Source: Cupriavidus pauculus
GTDB lineage: Bacteria > Pseudomonadota > Gammaproteobacteria > Burkholderiales > Burkholderiaceae
Assembly (NCBI RefSeq): GCF_008801835.1
Contig: NZ_VZOW01000001.1
Location: 248,001-312,000 of the forward strand
Length of the DNA: 64,000 nt
Reading direction: 5' to 3'
Shown here: positions 62,217-64,000 of the stretch, in pieces
Layout of the letters: every line of letters starts with the position of its first letter
How positions within the stretch are numbered: the first letter of the stretch is position 1
Notes under the pieces: model-generated
Database searches by the model: none
Told to the model about the DNA's origin: nothing
The model's input: the letters and a program-made list of their open reading frames with translations, nothing else
Position numbers and translations under genes: made by a program

Positions 62217-62351
62217 TTAAGCCTTCGAAACGGCGCGCTTCGCCAGGCTGATGCCCTTGTAAGCCAGGGCAATACCGACGATCAGAACGCCGGCACCACC
62301 AACGAAAGTGGCGACGGCCGACAGGTCAACAGCTGCAAAGATTTCTGCCAT
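62217..62351 (-). CDS. major coat protein (pVIII-like), 44 residues
   Basis: MAEIFAAVDLSAVATFVGGA begins the protein, and GVLIVGIALAYKGISLAKRA with basic residues ends it. The acidic/mixed N-terminus, one membrane helix and basic C-terminus are the layout of major coat proteins. There is no cleavable signal, so it may insert directly, as in some non-Ff phages. GGGAGAT precedes the ATG at 62351. An upstream in-frame ATG at 62402 is possible but would add an atypical Arg/Gly/Phe stretch. Confidence 0.85.
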   Translation of the reverse strand: MAEIFAAVDLSAVATFVGGAGVLIVGIALAYKGISLAKRAVSKA

Positions 62352-62407
62352 TTGGGATCTCCCGAAAATGCCAGGGAAACCGCCCTGGCGCCGGTTGGGC
62401 AAATGCC

Positions 62408-62566
62408 CTAAGCCTTGCGAATCACGTCCACTGCAACGCCGACGCAGAACCCGAAAAACCAGGCGGTAAGGACGGCCCCGAAACCCCAGGCATAGGCGTA
62501 CGCAATGTCCTGGGCATTGATGCCGATGAGGGCAAGCTGCTCGGCCGTGCAGCAGGTTTCGGCCAT
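62408..62566 (-). CDS. 52-residue phage membrane protein
   Basis: The frame MAETCCTAEQLALIGINAQD is followed by a helix (YAYAWGFGAVLTAWFFGFCV) and ends VAVDVIRKA. It has one transmembrane segment and a CC pair near the start. It lies between the ssDNA-binding and coat genes, as small membrane proteins of inoviruses do. The start is 4 bp after the ssDNA-binding gene stop. Function is unknown. Confidence 0.65.
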   Translation of the reverse strand: MAETCCTAEQLALIGINAQDIAYAYAWGFGAVLTAWFFGFCVGVAVDVIRKA

Positions 62567-62570
62567 GGCG

Positions 62571-62861
62571 TTACTGCACAGCGCGCAGCGTGTTCGTGTA
62601 TTTCACCCACACGCCCTGCTTGCCGTTGATGCGCTGCCGGAAGCCGCGCACATCGACCATCACCCGAACCAATTCGCCCTTCTGGCCGATGCGCTTGTCC
62701 GAATACACGTGGATGAACGACGGCGACGAAAACTCGTCTTGCGCCGGCATGGCGATGGCCGTATCAAAGCCACCGTTATCCAGCGCGGTCGACTCCTCGA
62801 TACGCCCCGAGATCAACGCTTGGTTGACACCCATCTTCGGTTGCTGTGCAGCTTCACTCAT
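62571..62861 (-). CDS. inovirus ssDNA-binding protein (pV-like)
   Basis: This is a 96-residue protein. It has a beta-rich pattern (FDTAIAMPAQDEFSSPSFIH, VRVMVDVRGFRQRINGKQG, VWVKYTNTLRAV) expected of the OB-fold phage ssDNA-binding family, which coats the single-stranded genome before packaging. It overlaps the Rep stop by 4 bp. The assignment rests on layout and place rather than a specific motif. Confidence 0.72.
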   Translation of the reverse strand: MSEAAQQPKMGVNQALISGRIEESTALDNGGFDTAIAMPAQDEFSSPSFIHVYSDKRIGQKGELVRVMVDVRGFRQRINGKQGVWVKYTNTLRAVQ

Positions 62862-63970
62862 GACATGACCCTCTCGAAATACCCACTTGGAAAGAAGGTG
62901 CCGGCCTGATCGTTCAGGACGAACGGCACCATGCGCTTAGGTGCGCCCTCTCGGCGCAACATGGAAACGATTTGATCGGCAGAAAGCTTGGCCTGCACAA
63001 GCTGATGGATCAGCCGGCCGTAAGCCTCTCGCCCGTGGTGCACGAGCTTTTCCGCCACGATGGCCGCGCCCTTAGAAATCGTCTTGACCATGCGCGGGAC
63101 GGAAGCCAAGACAGTCGAGAAAAAATCGGCGGCACCGACAAAATAGGCGTCTGTATCGACCAGAGCATCGAACGGAATCACACGATCCCGATTGCCCCAC
63201 TGCACCTCAAGCCGCAGCCAGGGCGAATCCGGGTCACCCAACTGCTTGCCCTTCTCATAGCAGCGGATCAGCTTGCCGTTCTTCGCCTTGCCGATATAGA
63301 GCGTGCGGCCCCTGCCCTGATGCTCCAGCCAGTCGCCGGCCTGGTCGTACGACGGCTGCGTGCCGCGCCCACCATAGGCGTTGAAGCGGCCGGCCTGATA
63401 CGCCGACCAGCAATCCAGCACGCCCAGAGATTCGGTGTCGAAGCAGATGTCCAGGCGCGTGATCGTGGCGTCCACGGACTGCAAGACCGTCCGCAGGTTC
63501 TCGCGGTCGAGACGATCCTCATTCAGGTGCAGCGCATTGCAGCCAGTGCCAGTAATCTGCAGGAAAGCCATGTCCGCCTGCTTGCCCTGCCCGCCCCATG
63601 CCAGCACAGCGACGCGCTGCAATTCGCCGCCGACCGAGAACATCACGTCTTCCGACTCTGCGAAGCCGAAAAGGCCTTTGCCCTCCCGACGGATGAACTT
63701 GAACCCCTCGGTGAAGATCATGTCGCGCACCCAGACCGGATCGCCATCGGTGCCTTTGACCTGCCAAGAAGCGTGCAGCCAGTCGATTTTCGTCTTAACA
63801 CCGTCGAGACCATCGGCAAGTTCCAATTCCCCCCGTGTTACAGGACGGGGGGACGAGCCATCGAGACGCGAAGGCTGAAGAACGTCCAGCACAACCTCAC
63901 CGAGCGTGCGCAGCGCGCCAGGTGCACAGATGATTTCGCCGGTCTTTGGGTTGACGTGCCTGAGTGCCAT
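62858..63970 (-). CDS. phage replication initiation protein (Rep_trans family)
   Basis: This is a 370-residue protein. It has the Rep_trans/RstA-like signs IDWLHASWQVKG, TRLDICFDTESLGVLDCW (a metal-binding or catalytic acidic pair), GRTLYIGKAKNGKLIRCYEK (with a conserved Tyr and Lys) and WLRLEVQWGNRDRVIP. Such proteins nick the plus-strand origin to start rolling-circle replication. The start at 63970 has AAGGAAT upstream, and a GTG at 63973 is in frame. The first genes of the phage before it lie past the edge. Confidence 0.9.
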   Translation of the reverse strand: MALRHVNPKTGEIICAPGALRTLGEVVLDVLQPSRLDGSSPRPVTRGELELADGLDGVKTKIDWLHASWQVKGTDGDPVWVRDMIFTEGFKFIRREGKGLFGFAESEDVMFSVGGELQRVAVLAWGGQGKQADMAFLQITGTGCNALHLNEDRLDRENLRTVLQSVDATITRLDICFDTESLGVLDCWSAYQAGRFNAYGGRGTQPSYDQAGDWLEHQGRGRTLYIGKAKNGKLIRCYEKGKQLGDPDSPWLRLEVQWGNRDRVIPFDALVDTDAYFVGAADFFSTVLASVPRMVKTISKGAAIVAEKLVHHGREAYGRLIHQLVQAKLSADQIVSMLRREGAPKRMVPFVLNDQAGTFFPSGYFERVMS

Positions 63971-64000
63971 CACAGAATTCCTTTCGATACGCCGGCGCGG

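Larger units (their letters stand above)
58227..64000 (-). mobile_element. inovirus (filamentous phage) prophage, right end beyond the window
   Basis: From the dif-like site on, the genes form a typical inovirus plan: replication initiator, ssDNA-binding protein, small coat-like membrane proteins, an adsorption protein with a low-complexity linker, a pVI-like DUF2523 protein and Zot (pI), all on the minus strand, with many overlaps of 1-4 bp. A DUF3653-like gene is on the other strand at the left end. Base composition is lower in GC than the host part, with more variable codon use. No integrase gene is seen, in line with XerCD use. About 5.8 kb is in view, and the rest is cut off. Confidence 0.88.

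Overview
The window is GC-rich DNA from a beta-proteobacterium. Burkholderiaceae of the Cupriavidus/Ralstonia type is my inference, from the Bug-type solute receptor, the OmpC-like porin, the HAE1 RND efflux genes, the aspartate decarboxylase/antiporter pair and the Ralstonia-style filamentous phage. I see no rRNA, tRNA or CRISPR array. Starts were chosen from ribosome binding sites, overlaps and family alignment, and are noted where uncertain.

Region 1 (1-5453, minus strand) is one tightly overlapping operon: a GT-C membrane glycosyltransferase, a GtrA flippase-like protein, a HAD-UbiA fusion, a DprE1-like FAD oxidase and a DprE2-like SDR (cut by the left edge). Together they look like a lipid-linked D-arabinofuranose pathway in a Gram-negative. 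Region 2 (5.6-14.1 kb) holds ordinary accessory genes: SnoaL-like, GMC oxidoreductase, GNAT, a large unknown protein, DUF1801, carotenoid oxygenase with a small membrane protein, and a TetR regulator. Region 3 (14.4-17.0 kb) is an alpha-hydroxyketone quorum-sensing pair (CqsA/LqsA-like synthase and CqsS/LqsS-like kinase) with no response regulator beside it.

Region 4 (17.0-38.3 kb) is an envelope and stress block: an outer-membrane barrel, DUF3300/DUF2950 proteins, a YSC84 lipoprotein, a histidine kinase with a FixJ-type regulator and a lone receiver, a small RRM protein, an RND tripartite pump, small periplasmic proteins, PPK2, an AI-2E permease, a second tripartite exporter (OMF, HlyD, DUF2955) and a mini potassium channel. 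The palindrome TTGGNCCAA recurs in intergenic DNA here and again near the sulP gene, suggesting a shared regulator.

Region 5 (38.3-50 kb) is catabolic: two AraC regulators, each beside direct repeats spaced exactly 21 bp, next to a quinone oxidoreductase/TauD pair and a BKACE gene. A metallo-hydrolase, a Bug receptor, a porin, a hydrolase and an MFS carrier complete it. The second AraC operator has a matching copy upstream of the MFS gene. Region 6 (50-58.2 kb) holds the aspT-aspD energy cycle, a SulP transporter, and phoX and GST genes that are both frameshifted.

Region 7 (58.2-64 kb) begins with a 28-bp XerCD dif-like site and continues as an inovirus (filamentous) prophage. From the right edge leftward, on the minus strand, it encodes a replication initiator, an ssDNA-binding protein, three tiny coat/membrane proteins, a pIII-like adsorption protein, a pVI-like protein, an unknown small protein and Zot (pI). 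A DUF3653-like gene lies in the opposite direction at the left end. The phage continues past the window. The dif-like site implies that this part of the replicon lies at the replication terminus.
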